A stretch of 64,000 nucleotides of DNA, from contig JBAHVR010000277.1 of NCBI GenBank assembly GCA_036898135.1, positions 47,501 to 111,500 on the forward strand, given 5' to 3'. Origin of the DNA: Oncomelania hupensis (Eukaryota > Mollusca > Gastropoda > Littorinimorpha > Pomatiopsidae). The notes under the pieces were generated by a model. It did not search any database. It was given only the letters and a program-made list of their open reading frames with translations, and had not been told where the DNA came from. The position numbers and the translations under genes were made by a program. Each line of letters starts with the position of its first letter. The stretch's first letter is position 1. This document shows positions 1 through 11,765 of the stretch, piece after piece.

Positions 1-1435
1 CTAGTGATGCGTGTGTCTAGCATGGCGATGCTGCCGTTGTCTTCCAACTCCCGCGTGAACTGAATGGCAGGGTGTTGGCTGTTCAGGTGGTTGCTGAACT
101 CCTCCACCACCGACTTCTTAAGCACAGCCATGGTGTCGTCCATGTAGCGGCCCCAATAGCGAGGAGGAGTGTGGAAGGACGCTAGGGCTTTCCCCTCGAA
201 GTCCTCCATGAAGAGATTGGCGACCATGGGACTCACCGGGGACCCCATGGCTGCCCCTTCCGTCTGCTGGAAGAAGTTTCCCTCGAAAGTGAAGTACGTG
301 GTGTTGAGGCAGCAGGCGAGAAGGTCACAAACGTGGTCGACAGAAAGAGTGGTACGTTGGTGCATGGTAGGGTCGCTCTGCAGTCTGTGCCTGATGATCT
401 CAATGCTCTCCGTCACAGGCACGCTGGTGAACAGCGCCGTCACGTCGTAGGACACCAAGATTTCATCTGACTGGGGTATAAGGGCGGAAAGCTTCTGCAC
501 AAGTTCAGCGCTGTTTGCGATATGATGTGGAGTCTTGCCAACCAACGGGGATAGGACATCTGCCACAAACCTGGCCGTCTCATACGTCAGGGAGCCTCTG
601 GAGGCGACGATGGGGCGGAGGGGCACATCCTTCTTGTGTACCTTGGGTAGGCCGTAGAACTTGGGGACATCAGCAGCAGTGGGGTACAGTCTCCTGTATT
701 CCTCTTGCGTCAGTGCACCCTCATTGCGGAGACTTTGGAGCAGCTTAGTGAGTCTAGTGGAGTACTTAGAGGTGGGGTCTTTCTTGAGAGGTTGGTACGT
801 CTTAGTGTCGCCTAGCAGCTGGTGCGCTTTCTCGTAGAACTGTCCCTTGGGCATGATGACTGTAGCACGACCCTTATCCCCGGCAGAATCATAATGGAGT
901 CATTTTTCTTGAGGTTACTGAGGGCCCGTCTCTCTTCTCGAGTGAGGTTAGGCTTAGGGGGGTGACTTTGCTTGAGTATGGAGACACATTCCGATCTAAG
1001 ATGGGCTGCGTCTTCACTATTAGGACCAATCTGTCTGCATGCTGTCTCAATGGTGGTGATGTAATCCACGATAGGAAGTTTCTCGGGAGTGACCGCAAAG
1101 TTCAAGCCTTTGAGCAACACGGACATTTCTGCATCAGTCAAAGAGTGTTCCGATAGGTTCACAACCCACCTTTTCCTCAGCTCCTGCGCAGCTTCCGCGT
1201 CAACTCTGGAAATAGGCACACGATCGTCTATCAGTTCGACTTTGAGTTTTGCAAACTTTTTCCGATGTCGACTGCGCACTTTGTCCCACTCGGACTTAGT
1301 AGTGCGCTCGACCCAACAGGTCACTTCCGCCATGACATTCGCAGGTACGCGTGTACCGAGCTGCGATTTCAGACGCTCGATGTTTTCGTCGATGATGGAA
1401 AGACGGCGGTTGATCTGTTTAATCCGTTCGTTCAT
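1..1435 (-). mobile_element. Penelope-like element, reverse transcriptase part (frameshifted, runs off window)
   Basis: Read on the minus strand, 1435 down to about 880 encodes a charged N-terminal region starting MNERIKQINRR. After one missing base near 879-880, inside the PADKG motif (read as PGIR), the frame continues open to base 1. The second part carries RT landmarks: a LRPIVASRGS segment, SYDVTALFTSVP, GAAMGSPVSP, and the catalytic YMDDT near 136-150. PADKG plus this RT layout is typical of Penelope-like elements rather than LINEs. The GIY-YIG endonuclease normally found at the C-terminus would lie left of the window. One frameshift in about 1.4 kb suggests a fairly young but dead copy, or a sequencing error. 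Superfamily assignment is solid; clade is not assigned. Confidence 0.85.
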
Positions 1436-1446
1436 GAGAGATCTTT

Positions 1447-1722
1447 GAGCACGGAACCTATTTCATGTATCACAAACCAAACTTGGTAGGATGAGGTATA
1501 TTCATGAGACCTCGACAATGATCAGTGAACGAATGACTTCACTGCAGGTCAAGGTCACAGGTTCAGCAAATGTTGGTTTAAAAAATTAATTTTTTCACAT
1601 TTCACTGTTTTCTTAGTTTTTTTTTATATTGAATTTTACGATTCTTTGGTGCCTGAGATATATTAATGAGACACATATGCCACACAAGTTTGGTTAACCT
1701 TGCTCCAAGGTCAAGGTCAATG
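1447..1722 (+). repeat. Dispersed repeat X, copy A
   Basis: About 275 bases nearly identical to 6849-7125, with the same order of features: CACGGAACC start, AGGTCAAGGTCA, ATTAATGAGACACATATGCC, and a second AGGTCAAGGTCA. It is joined on the left to the Penelope-like element and on the right to the LINE ORF start. Confidence 0.85.
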
Positions 1723-4700
1723 GAGAGCATTAGTGTTTGTTCACTAAATGTAAATGGTTTGAAAAATAAATTCAAACGCAAATCTATTTTCAAATTATTA
1801 AAACAAAGAAAGTACGACGTCATTTGTCTACAAGAAACTAACATTACGGACAATGAAAAAGAGTTATGGGAAAAAGAATGGGATGGACAATTATATTATT
1901 CTTCTGGTCCTAATAGAAGTTTGGGACAAGTTATTTTAATCAAGAAAGGATTTACTTATGATATTCAGGTTGTGAGTAAAACAGACAGAATTCTGACGGT
2001 TTCTTGTAACAGTGAAAACGGACAAGTTAAATTTGTTAACATATACGCTCCAAACATATCAGTTCAAAAACGAGCATTTTATAACACACTTGTAGATCAT
2101 CTTGATCAACTGGATGGTGAGAAAATAGTTTGTGGGGATTTTAACTGTGTCCTTGACAATAATCTTGACATAATAAGTGGGGATCGATGCACATAGAACT
2201 GCAGACGTTGACTGCTTTCAAAAATTGACTAACAATTGCTTATTGAATGACGCTTGGTGCTTGTTTCACCCTACTGAAAAAGAATTTTCATGGAGTCGGA
2301 AAAATCCTTTTATATCCCGGCGTTTGGACTACATACTCGTATCAGATAATATTTTTGAAAAGCTTATTGACTGTAATATTGTCTCTGCGCCTCACACTGA
2401 TCACAGAATTGTTGAACTGAAGTACAAAATATCTCACGTTCAACGTGGCCCATCTTACTGGAAGTTCAATGACAGTTTATTACACGATATAAATTTTGTA
2501 AATACAATAAACCTTGTTTTAGATAACTTCAAGGAGGAAAACAGTGATTTAGACCCTCAATTAAAATGGGATCTATGCAAGATTGAAATTCGCGAGCACA
2601 GTATCGCATACTCCACCAAAAAGAAACGATCTCATCAAAATAATCTGGAAACACTACAAAAACAACTTGACTGCATTGACAAACAACTTGCGATTGATCC
2701 ACACAATGATCTACTTCTAGTCGACAAAGAAAACATTAAGAAAGAGCTGGACATTTATGCCATTAGAGACGCGCGCAGTGCTCAGATACGCTCTCGAACA
2801 AAATTTGTAGAGGAAGGAGAAAAAACCACTAAGTATTTTTTAAATTTAGAAAAAGCAAGGGCAAATGCTAAAATTATGGATACACTGAAAACACAAGATG
2901 GTCGAACTGTTGTTAACCAAGAGGACATTTTAAAGGAACAGGTTTCATTCTACAGTGAAGTATATAGAAGGAAGGGAAACTTTAACGAGGAAAAGGCTGG
3001 AGATTTTATGAAAGGAGCAACTATTCCAAAGCTTTCTGAAGATCAAAATTCAGGATTAGAAACGGATATTACGTTAGAGGAATTGACCAAAACACTCAGT
3101 ACTTTGAAAAACGATTCAGCTCCTGGCCCAGACGGCTTGACTACAAGTTTCTTGAAATTGTTCTGGAGGAGATTATCTGATCTAGTTACACAATCATTTA
3201 ATGCTGCATATAATTTGGGAGAAATGTCTACTACACAGAAACAAGCTGTTATTACTCTTATACATAAAGGTAAAGACTTGCCAAGGGACGAGCTCTCAAA
3301 CTGGCGCCCAATTTCACTAACAAACACGGACTATAAGCTGCTGGCAAAATGTTTAGCTACTCGATTATCCTCTGTTCTATCTGATATCATTCATGAGAAT
3401 CAGACTGGTTTTGTGAAGGGTCGAAAGGCTAGCACTATGATAAGGTTAATCGATGACACTATTGATTTCATGAATACTTCTAATAACCCAGGTATCTTGT
3501 TAGCAGTCGACTATCGCCGTGCTTTCGACTCAATATCCAAAGAATTTATGATTTGGGCTTTTAAACAGTTTGGCTTCGGGGAAAAGTTTGTTCACTGGGT
3601 ACAAGTATTAATTACAAACACAGAGAGTAGTATTAACTATTTGGGCTGGATTTCTGAAAGCTTTCCTGCTAATAGCGGAATAAGACAGGGTTGTCCGTTT
3701 TCACCGATGGGCTTTATTATTGCACTAGAACTTCTAGCCATTAAAATCCGTGCTGACAACAACGTTAAAGGTCTTCAGCTACCCATCCCGCATTATGCAG
3801 TGACCCCGGCTACGGTATTGAAAATATTGATGTACGCTGATGACATTACACTATTTTTAAGTGATAGAAACGATCTTGAGAGAGTGTTGCAACTGATCAC
3901 TGCATTTTTCATTATCTCAAATTTGGAGATGAACAAAAATAAAACAGAAGCTATGTGGCTAGGCTCCTACCGAGCCTCTGGTGAAAAACCCTTTGATCTC
4001 TCTTGGAAAACAAAGACGAAAATTGTAGGCATTTACTTTTGCAACACTGTTCCTGCATCATCTATAGAGGAAAACTGGACAAAACGTATTCACAACATAC
4101 GAAATCTAATTGTATCTTGGTCCAAGAGAAATTTGAGTATTAGTGGCAAATTATGTATCATAAAAACCTTTCTATTGTCTCAACTAGTGTATGTAATGCA
4201 AGCTCTGGTTATCCCAGAAGATGTACTGAAGCAAATCAACACCATGCTATTTAGATTTTTGTGGAAGAAAAAATATTCAAATACCCGAGCATTTGAAAAG
4301 GTTAAGATAAGACAACTTTATTATCTTTTACAAGAGGGTTAAAAGAGGTTAAAAGAACTGTTGTATGTAACACGTTTAAAAATGGAGGCCTTAATATGAT
4401 TGATATAAACGAAATGCAAGCATCATTTCTGCTTTCGTGGGCCGTGGAGTTACAACACTCTTCGGGACAGTCCTGGTCAATTTTCCCCAAATATGTCTTT
4501 TCAAAACTGGGTGCTGATTATACATGCTTTACTTCAGATGCTTCTGTTAAAAACTTTGCTGGAATGTGTTATGTTAAATCTTTGTTCTGGAAGAATGTGT
4601 TGATCACCTGGCTAAACAATAAAACAAAATTAAGATTGCATGGGCAAAACATTGTAATTAAAAACTTCTGTCTTTGGAATAATGATTGCATTAAGTATAA

Positions 4701-5475
4701 AAATATATGTTTGTTTTTTAAAGATTGGCTGAAAGCAAATATCTTCTATCTAAGTGATATTGTAAACAAAGGCGAAATTATTACCTTTGAGCGCCTGTGT
4801 GATAGAGTAGGCTGCTCGCCATCACGCATGTTTGAATACAGCGCTATGTGCACTGCGCTTCGTGCCCGCGCGGCACAAACGCTTATGATTAATTTTTCTC
4901 ATTCACAAGAATCTTTGTCCCTCCACCCCCCTCTCCCTTCTGCTCGTAAACTGAGACACCAGCTAACCGAGGCTAGAACAACACAACCATGTTCGGTTAA
5001 TTTTTGGTTGAGAAAGTACGATCTCTCACTGACAGGGTCACATTGGACAATAGCAAATGAATCCACAAAGGAAGAAAGACTAAAATTATTACACTGGAAA
5101 ATTCTACACAATATCTATCCCACAACTATACTTCTTAATAAGATGGGACTAAGGGATACTAAAAACTGTAAATACTGCAACGTAATTGATTATATTGAAC
5201 ATTTCTTTTTTCACTGTTCAAAGGTTAAAAAAGTGTGGACGCACTGCATAAACTATATTTATATACAAACAAACCGCATGGTGACTTTGTCTGAGACAGA
5301 AGTACTTTTGGGATACAACCCTCAAAGAATATCAATGACATTTATTAAATTTGTTAACCATGTTATTTTGATTACAAAAATGGTCATTAGTAAATTTAAA
5401 TATGGTACTGAAATTGATATTTGTATTTTGTTTGACATGGAAGTCAAAATTAGGAAGAATTGTCTTGAGATTTAA
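1720..5475 (+). mobile_element. Tx1/L1-clade LINE ORF2, inactivated by frameshifts
   Basis: Three overlapping open segments make one ORF2-like protein. 1720-2196 and the start of the next segment hold an apurinic endonuclease: LNVNGLKNK, QETNI, YAPN, GDFN, SAPHTDHR. 2177-4342 holds the reverse transcriptase: SAPGPDGLT, NWRPISLTNTDYK, QTGFVKGR, IRQGCPFSP, and catalytic YADD near 3836. 4349-5475 holds the C-terminal region with a Cys/His cluster (CKYC ... HFFFHC, about 5170-5220). NTDYK in the RT is typical of the L1/Tx1 group. Breaks: a frameshift near 2165-2195, and an insertion of about 47 bp near 4296-4345 that disrupts a FEKVKRT-like sequence. An A-rich stretch at 5570-5690 is the likely 3' tail. 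No ORF1 was recognised. Confidence 0.88.
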
Positions 5476-6780
5476 CCAGATTTCAATCAATGTATATGCC
5501 TGATGTATGAATAACCATATTATATGATAAAAGCCTATGAAGAGGGAAAACGCTCGACTTTAAAATATATAATAAAAAAATTTAAAAAAAAAAAGGAAAG
5601 AAAAAAAAAGAGAAAAAAAAAATCTGAAGCGGACCCGAAAACTGAGGCAAAACAATTTAAAAAAAATGAAAAAAAAAAAAAAAAAAGACTTGACTCGGGG
5701 CTCACACAATTATCTTGCGTAGGATTAGCGGCGGTAGACTGTAGTTTAACAGCAGCAAACGACAGTCTAGACTGTCCTACCTCAAGTTTTTTTTTTTTTT
5801 TTTTTGGGGGGGGGGGGGGGAGGGGAAGGCATTTTCAAAGCGGCACAAAGAAAAACTCAAAATCCTCCTTGCACGGACACAACATACGCGCAGACGATAG
5901 CAAATTCTGATTTGGAAGAATCGTACAAAACTTCTTATTGGCTGAAAGATCAACATCCGGGCCCTCATAGCCAATCGCTGAACTTGCCTTAGCAAAAGCA
6001 CGTTTGTCGCCTCCAATACAGTGCACTGTTATTGTGATGGCGCACTGGTACCACAAATCGAAGCGCCATTCGGCCCCTGGCAAGAATTGTAGATGGGTCA
6101 TTTTTAATTTTTATGCGTCAATGGCGCAGGGCGCGCTAGTAAACTGATCCCTGCACACACATCGTTCACACATTCATACCAGTGATTCATACCCACATAC
6201 TCACGTCAGATTATGACGTCACTTCCTAATCGTAGCACGACGAATTAGGAGCTTTGTGATGTGTTTGATAGTGTAGAAGGTAAATCAATGAGCATCGAGC
6301 AAACGTTTTTGTGGCATGGCCGTGCTAACTTTAGATACGATTCTTCCCCGAAACAATAAACACTCTTGTAAGAAACAGCTGGTTATTGGACGCTCGCTTA
6401 AAAAAAAAAAAAAAAAAAAAAAAAGCCTTTTTGTCTCGCCGTAGTTAGATTTTCTAGACGTGTTTTCAGGGCCAATTTAACATTTAAGACGTATTTCTCA
6501 TGCCTGATTGGCAATTCTAAGGCGTGATTGTGAGGGTCTAAGGCGTGATTACGCCTTGGCGTAATGGGGAGCCCTGCACACTATGGAACACAAACAGGTT
6601 TTGATTGGCAAGCATAGCAGTGTGAGTCTACGTATCCACCACCACCACTCTGTCTCTCCCCCTCCCCCCTCTTTCCCCTTCCAACCACACCCATCTTCAC
6701 ATACCTCTAAAAAAATCCAGATTTGTGCCAATCTGTGCGAGGTAAGTCCTAAATAATCCAACATTAACAGTTTTTAAAAA
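5476..6780. other. Gene-free: LINE tail, A/T and T-G homopolymers, unassigned sequence
   Basis: 5570-5690 is A-rich, apparently the LINE 3' tail. 5786-5820 is a T run followed directly by a G run. A 24-base A run occurs at about 6400-6423. A palindromic TGACGTCA (CRE-like) sits near 6204. No coding exon was recognised. Confidence 0.6.
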
Positions 6781-7730
6781 ATGTCTGTGTTAGTCCGGCG
6801 TCCACTGTCCGTCCGTCTGTGCAAGGTTTTGAAGTGGCTAAGTACACGGAACCTATTTCATGTATCACAAACCAAACTTGGTAGGATGAGGTATATTCAT
6901 GAGACCTCGACAATGATCAGTGAACGAATGACTTCACTGCAGGTCAAGGTCACAGGTTCAGCAAATGTTGGTTTAAAAAATTATTTTTTTCACATTTCAC
7001 TGTTTTCTTAGGTTTTTTTTATATTGAATTTTACGATTCTTTGGTGCCTGAGATATATTAATGAGACACATATGCCACACAAGTTTGGTTAACCTTGCTC
7101 CAAGGTCAAGGTCACTGGAGCTGTCCAAAGTTGGTTTATATGGATACTTTGAAGTAACCTTGACCCTAAACTATGAGAGATAAAAAGTCCAAACATGTTG
7201 TATGTAGAGATAATAGATTGATCTTTTATGTAATATATTCCATTTTTGCGTGGATCTTGAAGGTCAAGGTCGTTTTATGTCTTACAAAAACATTAACAAA
7301 TTGGCCATCATACAGTGAAATGGCTCTATACTTGACCCATATTTGCATCAGTATTGGGTTATTTGATCATACTTGAGCATGAGAAATCAAGTGAAGGTCA
7401 AGGTAATCTCAAGGTCATTGAAGGTCAAGGTCGTCCCAATTTAACTGTTTTTTGGTGAGTTGGGTTTTTTTGGCATAATATTTTTTTCTTTAGTTTATTT
7501 GATTGTACAATAGTGTTCATTCGGAGCCAGAGGTCAAGGTCATGCCAAGGTCAAGATCATCGCAAGATCAAAGTTAGTATTACTTTGCATTTTAATGCCA
7601 CCGTTTTAGTTTTTCTGGGCACTTATTTTCATGTAGAATATTGCAAGTTCCATAAGGAATATGTGATTCATATGATGGGCTTTGCCCTCCTAGTTTTCCA
7701 TTCATTTCATTTACCTGTGTACACTTTGTG
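6781..7730 (+). repeat. Dispersed repeat X, copy B, rich in AGGTCA half-sites
   Basis: 6849-7125 repeats the sequence at 1447-1722; the element seems to extend left to about 6781 and right to about 7600. About eleven AGGTCA hexamers occur between 6940 and 7560, several as direct repeats without spacer (AGGTCAAGGTCA) that contain TCAAGGTCA. Open frames here are short and unlikely to be coding. Confidence 0.75.
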
Positions 7731-8510
7731 ATCGTAGACCGATTTAAAAAAAATACAATGAAAAAAAAACCAAAACAACAACCACCCAATACTAAGAAAT
7801 GACCTTATCAACAATGTAACAATTCAAACAAATTTGAACTATCAAACAAACAGTTTACGAGGCAGTGGATTATTTTCTGGATTATTTTAATGTATGTATT
7901 CTGTTTCATTTTGGACGAAAACCACAACAACAAAGTAGAAAAGATTAGATAAGATTTTACGTGCCCAACCACACTAATACTTTGGCCGAGAGCTGCACGT
8001 GGGCGGCTGGGAAGGGGGTGGAATGGGGTTGGAGTATGCGGAGAGGATGGGGGGAGGGGGGGGATGGGCTGAGTTTTCAGGTTTGTTTTTAGTAAGATAT
8101 TGGGGATTTTGAGGTGGATGGCTGCATGGATGATTGGTGAATATAGATGCTTCTAGATTTTATTGAATTTGATGGGAGTTTTTTTATAGACTGATTGTGT
8201 TGGGTGATTCGTTTTTGCACACTGCTAGAAAATGGTCCTTGCTGTTTGTTGGGGCATTACAGATTCTGATTTTGATTCCGAAACTATATTTTATTACCAG
8301 AAGATAACAGAATTATCCGGTTTATAATCATAATGATAAACATCCTTTGTGAATGGAAATAAGCCTACTGTTGGTCATTGTTTTGTTTAAACTCAGCAGT
8401 TTTCCCTTATATCAAGGTAAGGTAGACTACATACATTTTTGGCGACCATTTTGCCATTTTTAATTATCTTGCCCTGACCCCCAAAGTGTGTGCGTTGTTG
8501 TCATTTACAG
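7731..8510. other. Intronic or intergenic, nothing recognised
   Basis: AT-rich sequence with a G-rich stretch at 8030-8070. It directly precedes the first receptor exon. No TM1 or GAIN-domain exon of the receptor was found here. Confidence 0.5.
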
Positions 8511-8773
8511 GACATTACGTCAGAGCAAGCCCCAGCAAACCTTGTTCAACATGGCGCTGGCTATGCTTGCTTCGTGGGTGATCTTCCTGGCGGGTTTCAC
8601 GCGCGTGGAGAACGAGGGAGAGTGTGTAGCAGTGGCAGCCTTACTGCATTATTTCATCCTCGCTTCCTTCATGTGGATGTTGATGGAAGGGGTACTCATG
8701 TATCTGCTCTTCCTCAAAGTTTTAGGCGTTAACTACAGCCGCTACCTGCTGAAGACCGCCATCCTTGCTTGGG
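8511..8773 (+). CDS. Adhesion GPCR exon: ICL1, TM2, TM3
   Basis: The acceptor ttacag ends at 8510 and donor gtagac starts at 8774. 263 nt: one base completes a codon, 87 codons follow, and one base is carried over. The last codons read AILAW, and the split Gly codon is completed by the 10652 exon. Confidence 0.85.
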
Positions 8774-11701
8774 GTAGACATACGCTTCTTTTTTGTTCTT
8801 TGTCTGTACATCAGTACACACAAGAGAGATTTGACCTGTAAAATAGTACGATTATTACACTTGTTAAACTGTAAATAACAAGCAGTACATCCCTGTACTT
8901 CCAGACTGATGTGTACATTCTTTGATATAGTCGGGAATCAGTACGAGGAAATAAAATCGGTTTATCGGTAGGTAGTGCAGTCCTCCACAACAGCGCCATC
9001 GGAAACTGGTTCAGAACAACAATCGGTGTGCGTCAGGGTTGCCTACTCTCTCCAACATTCTTCAACATCTTCCTAGAGCGCATCATGTCAGATGCCCTTG
9101 CAGACCACGAAGGCACAGTCAGCATAGGGGGAAGGGCAATCTCCAACCTCCGTTTTGCGGATGACATTGATGGATTGGCTGGAGAGGAACAAGAACTTGA
9201 ACAGCTGGTACAGAGGCTTGACGCCACCTCCAGAGCCTATGGAATGGAAATAAGTGCACAGAAGACCAAAATGATGACCAACAACACCAATGGCATCAAC
9301 ATGGACATCAAAGTCCAAGGCCAATCCATCAACACAGTACATAGCTTCAAATGTTTGGGAGCCATTGTGTCGGACTATGGGTCCCGACAGGAAGTCCTCT
9401 CCAGGATCGCACAAACAACTGCTGCCCTGGCGAGGTTGAAGCCAATTTGGAAAGACAGGACCGTCAGTCTACGTTCCAAGGTAGGGCTGCTGCGCTCCCT
9501 TGTCATCTCCTATCTTCCTATGTGCTTGCGAAACATGGACCCTAACGGCAGATCTCCAACGAGGAATGCAAAGCATGGAGATGAGGTGCTACAGAAGACT
9601 TCTGGGCATTTCCTGTGCCCAGCGCATCACCAACGACGAAGTCCGACAGACCTTCACACAAGCCATTGGACAACACGATGACCTGCTTACAGTGGGGAAA
9701 AAACGGAAACTCCGATGGTATGGCCACGTCACCAGATCATCAGGTCTTGCAAAGACCATCCTGCATGGCACAGTGCAAGGAGGTAGAAGAAGAGGGAGAC
9801 CGAAAAAGAGGTGGGAGGACAACATTCGAGAATGGACTGGTTTGACACTGAGCGAAACAATCAGGGTTGCTGAGGACAGGGAAAGATGGAGTACGCTGGT
9901 TAAACGATCATCTGTGGTGCCCCTACGACCTCCGAGTTATGGGATAGGATAGGATAGGATAGGATATCGGTAGGTCGTGTTGTTGCACGCCAAATCTCAA
10001 ACTGCAATGAGCAAACTTTATGGGAACATTACCAGAACTCGTGATCAATTTCCGATGTCATTTACATTTTTTTTTAAAAGCTTTAAAGATACTTTAACCA
10101 AAACTCAACCTTTTGAGTCATTCGCCTTTGCCTTTTCTCAAAGGTCATGGGCGCTAAGGTCAACTATCTCCTAAGCACGTTTTACATGTTATCTCAAAAT
10201 TGGCTGAACTTTTTTATCCTTTTTGCTTGCAGATATTTTAGACAGTGGCCCAGTATCCCGTGTTTTCAGTTTGCTTCACCAAGATATAATGGAGTCACAA
10301 CATCGTTAGGAAAATGATGACTGTAGAAACTGTTGATTTGCAGCTATGCGTGCATGTGTGAGTGTCTACAACTAGGCCTACATTTGAGTGGCTTGTTGTT
10401 TTGTTTTCTGCCGTTGAAAGAAGGTTCCTCCGCATTACATTACTTAGATTATGCGGTTGTGTGGACATTGTGACGTCCACGCCAGAGGCCACTGACAGTG
10501 CTGAGTGGAAGCACAGTCATGCTACTTCTTTCTTCGTTTCTTCCTCGGTATCTGAAAGGTTGAAGGACCAGATAATGGACGACACTGCTGAGTGATGTCT
10601 GTTGTGGTTGTGTCTTGTTGCTGCATAATTATCCGTGTATGGCTGTTCTAGGATTGCCGATATTCCCAGTGATTGTGATTCTGGCCATCGATGTCAATCT
10701 CTATAGAGGTGGCGATCAGTAGTGAGTATATAGAGATGTCTACACCAGTTCTTCTTCTTCTTCTTCTTCTTCTTCTTCTTCTTCTTCTTCTTCTTTTCTT
10801 CTTCTTCTTGACATAACTAGTATTGGTAAAGGGCTACCTGCTAGTAATTGCTTATGTATCACAACGTTGTGACAGGGCATCAGCAACTGATTGCTTATTT
10901 GTCAGAAGGTTGTGATCATGCATCGGCAAATGAAACTTTTTTTTTTTGCACAACGTTGGACACGTGATCATGTATAGGCAAATGATTGCTTACTTGTCAG
11001 AACGTTGTGATCATGCATCAGCAAATACAATTTGTACAAAGCGAGCCGTCAAAAGATGCATCTGACGTGTGCCTCAATGTCTAGCAAACATCTCCTGCTT
11101 GTCCGGCCAATAAGCACACCAGATTTAGCTTAGCCTTGATCTTAACATGTTTTGTGTTCATTGTAACACTGACCTGAAGTCATTCTAACGCTACCCCATT
11201 GTGACAAAGGGGATGTACATGGCAAAGTTTTGTTTGTTTTTTCACCCGAAGTTGCTTTATTCAGTACAAATTTGTTTTTATTCAATACAAGTTGCTTATT
11301 CAATACAAGCTGCTTATTCAATACAAGTTGCTTATTCAGTACAAGTTACTGATGAACGCATGGTACATGTAGGATATAATATAAGGGTGGTCTGTTTGGT
11401 TATGTGTAGCATACATCCCACTGGTGATTGGTTTAACAATGCAAATTCTGTCCCTTTCAGCTGTTGGATGTCGCTGACGCCGTTCTACTATGCCTTCCTG
11501 GCCCCCGTGGTTCTCGTCATGAGCGTCAACATCATCGTTTACATTGCCGTCGTCGTTAACATGTGTCGTCGAGGGAAGAACATATCTGCCCGCAGCACAG
11601 GCAAACAGTTCTTCGGCATCAGAGCTTCCGTCGCCTGCTTCACAGCTCTGGGTACACTAGTGGTGTTGATGTTATAGTTGTTGTTGTTGTTGTTGTTGTT
11701 C

Positions 11702-11765
<64 letters not shown>

